This document shows positions 8,307-17,307 of a DNA stretch of 64,000 nucleotides, piece after piece. Position 1 is the first letter of the stretch; every line of letters begins with the position of its first letter. The translations under genes were made by a program, and so were the position numbers. Under the pieces are notes generated by a model. It was not told the origin of the DNA, made no database searches, and saw only the letters and a program-made list of their open reading frames with translations. Where the stretch lies: contig JAKATG010000001.1 of assembly GCA_021828105.1 (NCBI GenBank), positions 186,001 to 250,000 of the forward strand, written 5' to 3'. Source of the stretch: Taklimakanibacter sp021828105. Lineage in GTDB: Bacteria; Pseudomonadota; Alphaproteobacteria; Rhizobiales; Aestuariivirgaceae.

Positions 8307-9446
8307 CTAGCGTCTGGCTTTGGCTTTGCCGGCAAGCGTCGGCTCGTTCCGGCCCAGCATGCGGTCGAGATACTGGCGGAACTCGTCGACATAGATCTCG
8401 AGCGTGCCATGCAGGAAGCCGGGCTCGGCCGCGCCGAAGCGCACGCCCTGCTGAACCGCCGCCACCACCTGCTTGTCCTCGATGGTCGCGGTATGGATCA
8501 CCTCGCGGATCTTCTCGGCAAAAGCGGCAGGGTCCTTCATCTTGGTCATGGCATGCGGCGTGAAGGAGAGGCCCCAGCGGCCGTTGGTGCGGTCGACGGC
8601 CTGCGGCTCGAGCATCATCCACCACACGAAATTGGCGTCGATGGCGATAAGGGCGTTAGGATAGATGCCGATGACGAGGAGCCGCCGGCGCTCGTCCTCA
8701 TCGAGCGCGTCATTATGCACTTCGGGCAGGTCCTCGGGCCGGTAGGGATTGTAGTGGACCGAGAATTGTTGGTGGCTGCGGGGCCCGAGCTCCGCCAGGC
8801 GGGTCGGATTGGTCGGCCCGATCGATTGCTTGTGCGAATAGGTCACGTGGTAGCACTCGATGAAATTCTCATAGACCAGCTTCCAGTTGCCGGCCCAGAT
8901 CTCTTCGTCGAAGACGTAGCGGTCGTCATAGGAAGAGAGATCGTAACGCGCCAGATGCTGGGCCAGTGGCGCGAGCTTGCTCGCGATGGAGGGAAGGTCG
9001 CGGCGCAAGGAAACGAAGATGAAGCCGAGCCAGACCTCGCAGGCGAGCTCTTCGAGGCCCATCTCGGATTTGCAGGCATTGCCGAAGCCCTTCGGATCGG
9101 TGATGCCGATCAATTGCCCGGTGATCTCGTAGGTCCAGGCGTGGTAGGGGCAGACGATGCGGCGCGCCTTGCCGCGCCCGTCGAGCAATCTGGCATAGCG
9201 GTGCAGGCAGTAATTGGCGAAGGCCCGGATCGACCCGTCCTTCTGGCGGATGCAGACGATGGGACGCTGGCCGAGGGCGGCGGTCAGATAATTGCCGGGC
9301 TCGGGGATGCTGTTCTGGCGGCCGACCATCACCCAGTCCTTGTCGAAGACCTGGGCCAGCTCCTGCTCGAAGGTCAGGGCATCGGTATATTCGCGCTGCC
9401 TGGCGCCGCGCAGTGTGGGGATATTCTCATTCGCTTGCGGCTTCAT
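8307..9446 (-). CDS. Rieske non-heme iron oxygenase, GbcA/CntA-like alpha subunit
   Basis: A 379-residue ring-hydroxylase-type oxygenase. The Rieske cluster ligands are C80-x-H82 and C99-x2-H102; the mononuclear iron ligands are H200 and H205 in ENFIECYHVTYSH. The bridging residue that is Asp in aromatic-ring dioxygenases is Glu here (E197), a feature I associate with carnitine and glycine-betaine oxygenases (CntA, GbcA), which split C-N bonds of quaternary amines. No reductase gene is nearby, so electrons must come from elsewhere. ATG 9446 follows GGAGG by four bases; an alternative ATG 9461 overlaps the LivM stop and would add five residues. Substrate unknown, probably an N-alkylated compound. 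Confidence 0.82.
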   Translation of the reverse strand: MKPQANENIPTLRGARQREYTDALTFEQELAQVFDKDWVMVGRQNSIPEPGNYLTAALGQRPIVCIRQKDGSIRAFANYCLHRYARLLDGRGKARRIVCPYHAWTYEITGQLIGITDPKGFGNACKSEMGLEELACEVWLGFIFVSLRRDLPSIASKLAPLAQHLARYDLSSYDDRYVFDEEIWAGNWKLVYENFIECYHVTYSHKQSIGPTNPTRLAELGPRSHQQFSVHYNPYRPEDLPEVHNDALDEDERRRLLVIGIYPNALIAIDANFVWWMMLEPQAVDRTNGRWGLSFTPHAMTKMKDPAAFAEKIREVIHTATIEDKQVVAAVQQGVRFGAAEPGFLHGTLEIYVDEFRQYLDRMLGRNEPTLAGKAKARR

Positions 9447-9457
9447 CACGCCTCCAT

Positions 9458-10483
9458 TCATTCGCCTGTGTTTCTGGTCTTGCGCTTGCCGCCTGGGCCG
9501 AGCAGCCGGTCCTTCAGCGAGGCGAGCCCCTGCGGCAGCAACAGCAGCGTCAGCACGACAAGCATGCCGAGGATCAGCAGCCGGTAGGTCCCGGCATCGC
9601 GCAGAAGCTCATTGAGGATGGTCACCACGAAGGCGCCGAGGACGGCGCCCGGGAAACGCCCGATGCCGCCTATGGCCAGCATCACGATGGCGAGCAGGAT
9701 GAACTCGTTCCCTAAGATCTTCGGCGTCACGACCGAGGTGTAATGGGCATAGAGGGCGCCGGCGAAGCCGGTGATCAGCGCCGACAGAGTGAAGGCGAGC
9801 AGCCGGTATTTGAACTCGTTGATCCCGAGCGAGCGCGCGAAATTGGCGGAGTCGCGCAAAGCGACGAAAGCGCGCCCGGTGCGGCTGCGCAGCACGATGA
9901 AATAGATGACATAAACGCTGACCGCGGCGGTGGCGAGGGCGAGATAGTACCAGCCGATCTTGTTCATCGGTCCAAGCGTGACGCCGAAAATCTTGATCGG
10001 CGGCACGCCCAGGAGACCCATGGTGCCGCCCGTGCCCCAGCCCTTGGCGAGCTGGATCAAAGGCGGCATGGCGAGATGCACCGAGAAGGTGAAGAGCGCC
10101 ACATATTCGCCCTGGAGCCTGAGGCAAGGAAGGGCGATCGCCAGACCCAGCAAGGCCGTGATGGCGGTCGCGGCCGTGATGGCGGCGAGCGGCGGCACGC
10201 CGAGCTTCAAGGTGAGCATCGCGGTCGCATAGGCGCCGGCGGCGAAGAGCGCGATCTGCGCATAGTTGAATATGCCGGCATAGCCCAGTGTCAGGTCCCA
10301 GGCGGCGGCGACCATGCACCACAGGAAGCACAGGATCAGGACATGCTGGACATAGCTGTCGGTGATCAGCATGCCGGCGACGGCAAGAGCCGCCGCCACC
10401 GCCCAGTAGAGAAGGTCGCCGCCGCGGGCCGGAGACCTGGTCGCACCACTCGGCGATGTCATGGTGGCATGGGTCTCCGTCAT
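9458..10483 (-). CDS. livM: Branched-chain amino acid-type ABC permease, LivM-like
   Basis: A 341-residue membrane protein with about ten hydrophobic helices and the LivM-type signature GYAGIFNYAQIALFAAGAY, followed by the cytoplasmic-loop segment RTGRAFVALRDSANFARSLGI that contacts the ATPases. It pairs with LivH to form the channel of a high-affinity importer for amino acids, amides or related small molecules. The start overlaps the livH stop by four bases (ATGA-type coupling), and the 3' end touches the oxygenase gene. The gene name indicates family only; the cluster context suggests a nitrogenous catabolic substrate rather than leucine. Confidence 0.9.
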   Translation of the reverse strand: MTETHATMTSPSGATRSPARGGDLLYWAVAAALAVAGMLITDSYVQHVLILCFLWCMVAAAWDLTLGYAGIFNYAQIALFAAGAYATAMLTLKLGVPPLAAITAATAITALLGLAIALPCLRLQGEYVALFTFSVHLAMPPLIQLAKGWGTGGTMGLLGVPPIKIFGVTLGPMNKIGWYYLALATAAVSVYVIYFIVLRSRTGRAFVALRDSANFARSLGINEFKYRLLAFTLSALITGFAGALYAHYTSVVTPKILGNEFILLAIVMLAIGGIGRFPGAVLGAFVVTILNELLRDAGTYRLLILGMLVVLTLLLLPQGLASLKDRLLGPGGKRKTRNTGE

Positions 10484-11364
10484 CCGGCGGCCTCGGTCTG
10501 GCCCCGGCCCAGAAGGCCCTGCGGGCGGATCATCAGTACAAGGAGCAATGTCACCAGCCAGACCGGCATGGTCCAGCTGGCGCCCAGTTTGTAGACGACG
10601 GCCGCCTCGACCAGCCCTAAGAAGAAGGCGGCGACAACGGCACCCCTGGTGCTGCCGAGCCCGCCCAGGACGACGATCACGAAGGCTTTCAGGAACGGCT
10701 CCCAGCCGCCTTGCGGCGAGATGAGAAAGATGGGCGAGAGCAGGAGGCCGGCGCAGCCGGTCAGCACGACCGAGAGCCCGAAGGTGAAACTGAAGATGCG
10801 GTTGACATCGATGCCGACCTGGCGCGCGCCCTGGATATCCTGGGCCACGGCGCGCACCGCCCAGCCGAAGCGGGTGCGGTTGAGGAAGAGCTCGAGGGCC
10901 GCGACGATCAGGAGCGCGATGATGAGCACGGCGAGCCTATAGGCCGAGACCGCGACACCGAAGATCGAGACGGTGCCGTCGATGAAGGCCGGCATCGGCT
11001 TCGCCACCGCGCCGAAGAGGATGAGATTGGCGTTGTCGAGCACGAAAGCGAGGCCCAAGGTGACCATCATGGCGGTCACCTTCCAGTTCCTACCGCGCCT
11101 GAGCGGCCTCAGCATGAAGCGCTCGATCGCGACGCCGATGAAGAAGAGGATCGGGATCAAGAGGAGAACCGCGAGCCACAAAGGCAGACCGAGATAGCCG
11201 ACGGTCAGGACCCAGGAAATATAAGCCCCGGTCGTGTAGAGACCGCCATAGGCGAAGTTGAGCGTGCGGGCGGTGCCATAGACCAAGGACAGGCCGACGG
11301 CGATGATGCTGTAGACCGCCGCCTGGGCGATCCCTCCGAAGAGCACGGCGAAAAACTGCTCCAC
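10480..11364 (-). CDS. livH: Branched-chain amino acid-type ABC permease, LivH-like
   Basis: A 294-residue integral membrane protein with the LivH features VYGTARTLNFAYGGLYTTGAY near the N-terminus, the conserved RTRFGWAVRAVAQDIQGARQVGID loop (shown in two parts: RTRFGWAVRA and GARQVGID) and a GGLGSTRGAV segment late in the chain. It forms the heterodimeric translocation pore with the adjacent LivM. It starts six bases after the livF stop and its own stop overlaps livM, so it is part of the same polycistron livG-livF-livH-livM. Confidence 0.9.
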   Translation of the reverse strand: MEQFFAVLFGGIAQAAVYSIIAVGLSLVYGTARTLNFAYGGLYTTGAYISWVLTVGYLGLPLWLAVLLLIPILFFIGVAIERFMLRPLRRGRNWKVTAMMVTLGLAFVLDNANLILFGAVAKPMPAFIDGTVSIFGVAVSAYRLAVLIIALLIVAALELFLNRTRFGWAVRAVAQDIQGARQVGIDVNRIFSFTFGLSVVLTGCAGLLLSPIFLISPQGGWEPFLKAFVIVVLGGLGSTRGAVVAAFFLGLVEAAVVYKLGASWTMPVWLVTLLLVLMIRPQGLLGRGQTEAAG

Positions 11365-11369
11365 GGCGC

Positions 11370-12062
11370 CTAGCCTTTCACATGTGCGGCTGGTTTTGCC
11401 GCCGAGGCGAACACCGTTTCGTCCACGATGATCCCTTCCTCCAACCGGTAGACCCGGTCGACGATGCCGTCGATGAGGCCCAGGCTCTGCTCGACGAGCA
11501 GGATCGTGGTGCCGGCGCGCTTCAGCGCGGCGATCGTTTCCAGCATGGTGTCGACGAGCTTGGGGGCGAGGCCGAGAGACGGCTCATCGATGGCGAGCAG
11601 AAGAGGCGCCGACATGAGGCCGCGGCCCAAGGCCAGCATCTGCGCCTCGCCGCCGCTCAAGGTGCGGGCAAGCTGTGCTTCCCGCTCCGCCAGCCTCGGA
11701 TAGAGGTCGAAGACGCGCTTGAGTGAGTCCTGCTCCAATTGGCGGCCGCGGTCGAGATAGGCGCCGAGCAGCAGGTTTTCCCTGACCGTCATGTCCGGGA
11801 ACAGCCGGCGGTCCTCGGCCACATAGACGAGGCCGCGGGCGACGAGATCGGATACGGGCTTGCCCCTGATGCTTTCGCCCGCATAGACGATGTCGCCGGC
11901 CGTGACCGGCACCAGGCCGCAGACCGCCTTGAGCAGCGTGCTCTTGCCATGGCCGTTGGCGCCGACGACGCCGACGAGCTCGCCCTTGCCGACCTCGAGG
12001 GAGACTCCGTGCAGGATGTGGAGATCGTCATAGAAGACGTCGATGTGCCGCACGCTAAGCAA
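11370..12062 (-). CDS. livF: ABC transporter ATP-binding protein, LivF-like
   Basis: A 230-residue ATPase with Walker A GANGHGKST (the second glycine position is unusual, normally GxGKST), signature LSGGEAQMLALGRGL and Walker B LLAIDEPSLGLAP, the last typical of LivF. It lacks the extra C-terminal part of LivG. It overlaps the livG stop by eight bases and powers the LivHM channel together with LivG. No promoter is visible between the two, so they are co-transcribed. Confidence 0.9.
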   Translation of the reverse strand: MLSVRHIDVFYDDLHILHGVSLEVGKGELVGVVGANGHGKSTLLKAVCGLVPVTAGDIVYAGESIRGKPVSDLVARGLVYVAEDRRLFPDMTVRENLLLGAYLDRGRQLEQDSLKRVFDLYPRLAEREAQLARTLSGGEAQMLALGRGLMSAPLLLAIDEPSLGLAPKLVDTMLETIAALKRAGTTILLVEQSLGLIDGIVDRVYRLEEGIIVDETVFASAAKPAAHVKG

Positions 12063-12837
12063 AATTCCGGGCTCCCAGATAGATGTCGATCACCCGTTGA
12101 TCGCGGAGCACCGCCTCCGGCCGGTCGAGGCATAGGCTGGATCCGGCATTGAGGATGAGGATGCGATCGGAGAGAGAGGCGAGCGCGCGCACCTTGTGCT
12201 CGACCACGACCAGGGTGAGGCCGAGCAAGGCATGGAGGCGGTGGAACAGGCCGACGAAGATGTCGACTTCCTCGGCATTGAGGCCGCTCAGGGGCTCATC
12301 GAGGAAGATGAGCTTGGGCTCGGTGGCGAGTGCCGCGGCAAGCATGATGCGCTTGCGGGTGAGGAGATCGGCGCGGCTCGCGGGCAGGTCGCGCTCACCC
12401 GCGAGGCCGGTGATCGCCAGGACTTCGCTCACCTTGGCCTTGACCGCGGCGGCGCCTGAATGGCGTGCCGGGCCGAACAGCGCGCCGGTCGCGACATTGT
12501 CGGCAACCGACATGGACGAGAAGATCTGCGGGATCTGGAAAGTGCGCGCAATGCCGAGGCCGCAATAGCGGTGCGCCGGCAGGCCCGCCACGGCGCGGCC
12601 TTCGAAAGTGATGGAGCCCGCCGATGGCGTCAGCGCGCCGGTACAGACATTGAGAAGCGTGGTCTTGCCCGCGCCGTTAGGACCGGCGATCCCCAAAATC
12701 TCGCCGCTCATGATGTCGAAGCTCAGATCGTCGAGCGCCTTCAGCGCGCCGAAGCGCCGGCTCACCTGGTGAAGCGACATGATGGGCGCCGCCGGTTGAG
12801 CGACAGCGCCCCCTGAGTGCATTGCATGTGCCTGCAT
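12055..12837 (-). CDS. livG: ABC transporter ATP-binding protein, LivG-like
   Basis: A 260-residue ATPase with Walker A GPNGAGKTT, a LivG-type insertion (LPAHRYCGLGIARTFQIPQIF), Walker B LIFLDEPLSGLN and a C-terminal switch LVVVEHKVRAL. The canonical LSGGQ signature is degenerate: the segment before Walker B reads SRADLLTRKRIMLAAAL. Degenerate signatures of the LLT/LxY type occur in LivG proteins. ATG 12837 has AGGA five bases upstream. It is the first cytoplasmic subunit after the binding protein, 45 bases downstream of it. Confidence 0.88.
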   Translation of the reverse strand: MQAHAMHSGGAVAQPAAPIMSLHQVSRRFGALKALDDLSFDIMSGEILGIAGPNGAGKTTLLNVCTGALTPSAGSITFEGRAVAGLPAHRYCGLGIARTFQIPQIFSSMSVADNVATGALFGPARHSGAAAVKAKVSEVLAITGLAGERDLPASRADLLTRKRIMLAAALATEPKLIFLDEPLSGLNAEEVDIFVGLFHRLHALLGLTLVVVEHKVRALASLSDRILILNAGSSLCLDRPEAVLRDQRVIDIYLGARNFA

Positions 12838-12882
12838 GGCGTTCCTGGTCTCGCCGCCATTTCCTCCGTTGCCGTCTCCGGC

Positions 12883-14109
12883 CTATTTCGTCCAGTCCGG
12901 CAAGGCGAAGTCGCTGGTCTTCTTGGTCCCGATCATCAGTGTCTTCAGGCCCTTGTCATGCACCTGGAAGAGGAAGGCCGGCTGACTGGCATCGCTGGTC
13001 GGGATCTTGAAGCGATCGTCGAATTTGAGCGTGCCGGTCAGTCCCTTGTAGCTCATCTCCTTGAGCGCCTTGACGACGGCGGGATGGTCCGAGGCGCTGC
13101 CGGCCTTGGCGACCGCCGCCGCCCACATATTGACTTCATCATAGAGCTGGGCGGCGAGGCTCCAGGGCGGCGTCTCATTATAGGCGGCCTGCCATCTCTT
13201 GACGAAGGCATCGCCCTCAGGCCCCGGCAATTGCGCCGACAGCGTCATGCCCAGCACGCCTTCGACCTTGCCCTGGACGATGACGTCGCCGAAGGCCGGA
13301 ACGCTCGCGGCGTAGCCCGCATTCACCAGGGCGCCCTTGACCGGGCTGTCGAAATATTGCTGGAGGAACGTATAGGTCAGCCCGGCGTCGAGCACCTCGA
13401 TATGGACGAGCGAGGGACTAGCATCGCGGATCTTGCTCAGGATGCCCTGCCATTGCACACTCTCATAAGGCACCTCTTCGTTCACGACGACTTCCCAGCC
13501 TTGCGCGACGGCGGCATCGGCCATGGCCTTGGTGAGGCCCGACTCCCATTCATAGGGGCCGTGGACGATGGCGAGCTTCTTGTTCGGGAATTGATGGCCG
13601 AGCGCCATGATCTGGTCGAACATCACCTTGCCATAGGCGGACTCGACATCCGAGGCATTGAAGATAGCGGTGCAGCCCATGCTGTTCATCATGTCGACGA
13701 CGCTGGTGAAGGCGTCATTGTGCATGAAGGGCACGCCTTGCGGGCAGAAGGCCGGGATGTCCGGGCCGAAGCCGCCATAGCCGGTGACGATGAAATCCGC
13801 CTTGCCGCGGTCGATCAGGTTGGCGGCGGCGGCCTGCAGCTTGTCGGGCGACAGGTCGCCGATATCGAAGAAGGTGACCTCGACCTGCTGGCCGAGGACG
13901 CCGCCCGCCTTGTTCAGGTCCTCCACGGCGAGCTTGATGGCTTTCTCCATGACGCCGCCGTCGCTGGCGAAGGGGCCGGTTTGCGGTATGGGCGCGCCGA
14001 TCTTGATGGTGTCGGCACGGGCGGCCAGGGACGTTGAACCGACGATGGCCGCGAGCGCAAAAACGGCCAATCCGCGAGCTGCGGTGCGCAGCACTGATGT
14101 GAGGCTCAT
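12883..14109 (-). CDS. ABC transporter periplasmic binding protein, LivK/amide type
   Basis: A 408-residue periplasmic type I binding protein. ATG 14109 follows GGGAAGGA by eight bases and gives a good signal peptide (core LAVFALAAIVGSTSLAARA). The mature start DTIKIGAPIPQTGPFASDGG and the later GLTGTLKFDD are typical of family 4 solute-binding proteins, the group that includes amide and urea binders. It captures the substrate for the LivGFHM importer encoded downstream. Longer upstream reading frames have no ribosome-binding site and would bury the signal peptide. Confidence 0.9.
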   Translation of the reverse strand: MSLTSVLRTAARGLAVFALAAIVGSTSLAARADTIKIGAPIPQTGPFASDGGVMEKAIKLAVEDLNKAGGVLGQQVEVTFFDIGDLSPDKLQAAAANLIDRGKADFIVTGYGGFGPDIPAFCPQGVPFMHNDAFTSVVDMMNSMGCTAIFNASDVESAYGKVMFDQIMALGHQFPNKKLAIVHGPYEWESGLTKAMADAAVAQGWEVVVNEEVPYESVQWQGILSKIRDASPSLVHIEVLDAGLTYTFLQQYFDSPVKGALVNAGYAASVPAFGDVIVQGKVEGVLGMTLSAQLPGPEGDAFVKRWQAAYNETPPWSLAAQLYDEVNMWAAAVAKAGSASDHPAVVKALKEMSYKGLTGTLKFDDRFKIPTSDASQPAFLFQVHDKGLKTLMIGTKKTSDFALPDWTK

Positions 14110-14268
14110 TGAGGCATTCCTTCCCTTATGGCGCTTGGATTCCCGGCTCTGACGGCCGGTTACCAGCTTGGGAAGGCAGTTAATCACCGGCCTCAAATAC
14201 TGACAATGGTAACAACAGACACCATTGGCGGGCGGCTTGATGTTCAGCGCTTGAATCACCCGCAAGTA

Positions 14269-15366
14269 TCAGTTGCGGCGGGCCGAATCCGTGAAAATCC
14301 GGTCGAAGATCAGCGATGCGACCTCGCGTTCCGAGGTGACGTCGAGCTTGCTGTAGAGCCGATGCTTGTGGTTCCGCACCGTGCCGGCACCGATATCGAG
14401 GTGCTTGGCAATGGCGGCCGTCGAAAGCCCACGCAAGCCGTGCCTGAGGATCTGGCATTCGCGCGGCGTCAGCCGGTAGTCGGTCGTCACCTGGTTGAAC
14501 AGGCTGTCGACGGCAAGATAGCCGGGCGAGCGGCGCTCGATGATGAATATCCGGCCGCCGGGCGCCACGGCGTTGCCGGCTTCCAGCGTCTCCCAATGCA
14601 CAACATCGAGCTCATCGAGCGAATGGACGCCCTCGCGCGAGCCTTGCGACACGCTGCAGATGATGTCCTCCTCGCCGGCACTCACCTTGCCGCTCCATAT
14701 TCCATTGCGAAAGCAGGGAAGGCCCTGGGCGTCGACGACCATGACGGCGAGCTGGCTGTCATTGAGATAGCCGCCGCGATGGCCTGACAGGCAGCTCGAT
14801 ATATGCAGCCCATGCAGGTTCTCGATGAGCGGATAGATGTGGCGGATGAAATCGACCTCGGCCGGCTTGAACGGCCGGTCATGCAAATCGAGGCAGAGCG
14901 CCACCCAGACGCCGCCGACCGCCGGCAAGAGGACGACGATCTCGTCATAGATGCGGGCGGACTGGTACAGGTTCTTGAAATAAAGGTTGTCGGTCTCCTC
15001 GCCATGCATCTCGAGCGCCGTCATTACGCGGTCGCGAACCTGGGTGCGCACCAGGCGCAGCAGCGGGTCGATGCGATAGAGCTCGCGCATATAGACCTCT
15101 TCGGCCTCGGCGCTCAGAGAATTGTTGGCCAGAAACTGCGGTTTGGCGAATTGCGCATAGCGCACGGCGATCTGGCGCTCGCAGTCGAGAAGCCGGCCGA
15201 GTGCGGAGAGGACCACGCCGTAGAAGTCGCGCGCGCCGATGGCTTCCGCCATGCCGGCCAATTCGGCCATGAGCCGCGGCAAGTCCAGAGCGGGTTCGGT
15301 CGAGACAGGAAAGGAAGAGGTCTTCGCTAGCACGAAACGGCCCGGCAGGGACGGGTGGCGCCACAC
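14269..15366 (-). CDS. LuxR-family transcriptional regulator
   Basis: A protein of up to 365 residues with a C-terminal LuxR/GerE helix-turn-helix (LTPRECQILRHGLRGLSTAAIAKHL in segments: LTPRECQIL, STAAIAKHLDIGAGTVRNH). The first ~290 residues have no autoinducer-domain motifs that I recognise; a small-molecule or PAS-like role is possible. GTG 15366 gives the longest form, and GTG 15333 is an alternative. It lies directly upstream of the Liv-Rieske-ureohydrolase array on the same strand, with a 159-base gap before the binding-protein gene, so it is the likely local regulator. Confidence 0.82.
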   Translation of the reverse strand: MWRHPSLPGRFVLAKTSSFPVSTEPALDLPRLMAELAGMAEAIGARDFYGVVLSALGRLLDCERQIAVRYAQFAKPQFLANNSLSAEAEEVYMRELYRIDPLLRLVRTQVRDRVMTALEMHGEETDNLYFKNLYQSARIYDEIVVLLPAVGGVWVALCLDLHDRPFKPAEVDFIRHIYPLIENLHGLHISSCLSGHRGGYLNDSQLAVMVVDAQGLPCFRNGIWSGKVSAGEEDIICSVSQGSREGVHSLDELDVVHWETLEAGNAVAPGGRIFIIERRSPGYLAVDSLFNQVTTDYRLTPRECQILRHGLRGLSTAAIAKHLDIGAGTVRNHKHRLYSKLDVTSEREVASLIFDRIFTDSARRN

Positions 15367-15519
15367 ATTCTCGGTCCCCGAAACGGCCTCAGGCCTCTCG
15401 CTCGCATGGTTCGACCCTATCCCTTCTCACTGGAAAGATTAGGAAAACTGCCTTCTGAAATCAATGATTTTGCGCCTTCCGGGCCGGCGGGAGCACCGCG
15501 CCGGAACGTTGGTCGAAAC

Positions 15520-17256
15520 CTATTTATGATCCAGATGCCAGGTCCGGTCCCAGCTCTCAGGAGGCGGTGCCGTCCTGAAGCCGTCGATGCGCTTGATGAA
15601 GGCCAGTGACGGCCCGTCATTGGGAACGGCTTCGAGGCCAGCGGCAAAGGCGCTGCGGGCCTCGTCCCAGCGCCGTGCCCGATAGGCCGCGAGGCCTTCG
15701 GCGAACCGGGCCCTGAGCTCGATCTGGGGGCCTGTGAGCTCGCCTGGGCGCCCCATGATTTCGAACATGGCTTGCGGCCGGGTCTCGCCCAGCACGACCA
15801 CACGATCGATCTCGCGCGTCTCGATGGTCCCCGCGGCACCCGCCACCGTGTCGGCGGATACGAGGATGTGGCTGCCATAGAGCTTGCCGGCGCCTTCGAG
15901 CCGCGATGCCAGGTTCACCGTCTCGCCGAGGACGGTATAGCTCATCATCAGCTCCGAACCGATGCTGCCGACCAGCGCCTCGCCCGTGGCGATGCCGATG
16001 CGGATGTCGAATTGTATCGGGAGCGAGCGCATGCCGAGGAGCTCGGCGATCTCGAGCCGCAGGGAAGCCACGCGCTCCAGCATGGCGAGGGCGGCAAGGC
16101 TCGCTTGGCGCGCCTGGTCGCCAGGCTCGGTGAAGGGTGGACCCCAATAGGCCATGATCGCATCGCCGATATATTTGTCGATGATGCCGCCCTGCGCGCG
16201 GACCGGCGCGGACATCGCCGAGAAGTAGAGGTTCATGACCTTGATCAGCCCCTCGGGCGTCGTCTCCTTGCTGATGCCGGTGAAACCTTTGACATCGCAG
16301 AACATCACGGTCATGACCCGGTGCTTTCCCTCGGCGGCGAGATCCGGGTGATCGATCAGTCCCTCGACCACGCGGGGATCGACATATTTGCCGAAGGTGC
16401 GGCGGATATGTTCCTTGAGACGCAATTGCTCGACCATCCGGTTGAAGGCCGTGGTCAAATGGCCGATCTCATCGTGCGACGTGACGGCGAGCGTCTGGTC
16501 GAGATTGCCGGCCTCGACCGCGCGTGTTCCTTCGAGCAGGCGAAGAACGGGGCGCGTTATGCCGCCGCTGACCAGTAGCGCGAACACCAGACCGAGCAGG
16601 GCGGCAAGGGCGGTCAGGATCGCGGCGATCACCAAGGCCTGGCGCTGTTTCGCAACGGTCGCCGCCGCATCCGCCTGAAGCAGGGCCAGCATGTCGGCGC
16701 GGATCGAATCGAGCTTCTGGATGAGGTCGTCGCGCAGGGCATCGACCCGGCCGAGACTGTCGGATATCGCCGGGGCGTTGCCGGTATCGAGTGCCGAGAA
16801 CAGATGCTCGATCTCGCTGTTCAACAGGCGTCGCGTGTCCGCCATCGCGGTGCCGATGCGGTCCTCGAGCCGGACCAGCGCGATGGCATCTTCGGCAGAG
16901 GCCTTGCGTCTCTCGATCAGGCCGTTGATCAGGTCACGCGCCGCTTGCGCCTCTTTCTCGACCTCGCGGTCCTTGCTTTCGAACAGCTGGCGGATCTCCG
17001 CGAACTTCTCGCTCCCCGCCGGCGATTGCATCTTCTCGATCACCATGCGGCGCAGCGCCAATGCCCGCTCGAGCGAGCGGATATTCGTCCGGGCCAGATG
17101 CCCATAGGTTGGGATATAGCTGTTGGCGAGATCCTGGATCCGATGCTCCACCTGCATGACCCAGACCAGCGACAGGATCGCGGTAATCACCATAAGGACG
17201 ATCAGTCCCACGGCGATGGCCATGATCTTCTTGCGGATCGTCAGGCTGATGGTCAT
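15520..17256 (-). CDS. Membrane adenylate/guanylate cyclase with HAMP domain
   Basis: A 578-residue class III cyclase. Two transmembrane segments (~12-34 and ~208-232) flank a helical periplasmic sensor of the four-helix-bundle type, followed by HAMP (~230-285). The cyclase domain has the metal-binding aspartates in MFCDVKGFT and KYIGDAIMAYWG, the lysine of DKYIGD that helps to select the base, and transition-state residues in VNLASRLEG. This set suggests cAMP production, though the Asp or Thr selector is not certain. The last ~60 residues look like a TPR-like helical tail. Cyclic nucleotide made here could feed the Crp-type proteins in the window. Confidence 0.88.
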   Translation of the reverse strand: MTISLTIRKKIMAIAVGLIVLMVITAILSLVWVMQVEHRIQDLANSYIPTYGHLARTNIRSLERALALRRMVIEKMQSPAGSEKFAEIRQLFESKDREVEKEAQAARDLINGLIERRKASAEDAIALVRLEDRIGTAMADTRRLLNSEIEHLFSALDTGNAPAISDSLGRVDALRDDLIQKLDSIRADMLALLQADAAATVAKQRQALVIAAILTALAALLGLVFALLVSGGITRPVLRLLEGTRAVEAGNLDQTLAVTSHDEIGHLTTAFNRMVEQLRLKEHIRRTFGKYVDPRVVEGLIDHPDLAAEGKHRVMTVMFCDVKGFTGISKETTPEGLIKVMNLYFSAMSAPVRAQGGIIDKYIGDAIMAYWGPPFTEPGDQARQASLAALAMLERVASLRLEIAELLGMRSLPIQFDIRIGIATGEALVGSIGSELMMSYTVLGETVNLASRLEGAGKLYGSHILVSADTVAGAAGTIETREIDRVVVLGETRPQAMFEIMGRPGELTGPQIELRARFAEGLAAYRARRWDEARSAFAAGLEAVPNDGPSLAFIKRIDGFRTAPPPESWDRTWHLDHK

Positions 17257-17307
17257 GCGGTCATCTAACCCGGCGGCAAGTGAAGCGCCAGCCCCGGTGC
17301 AGGATTT

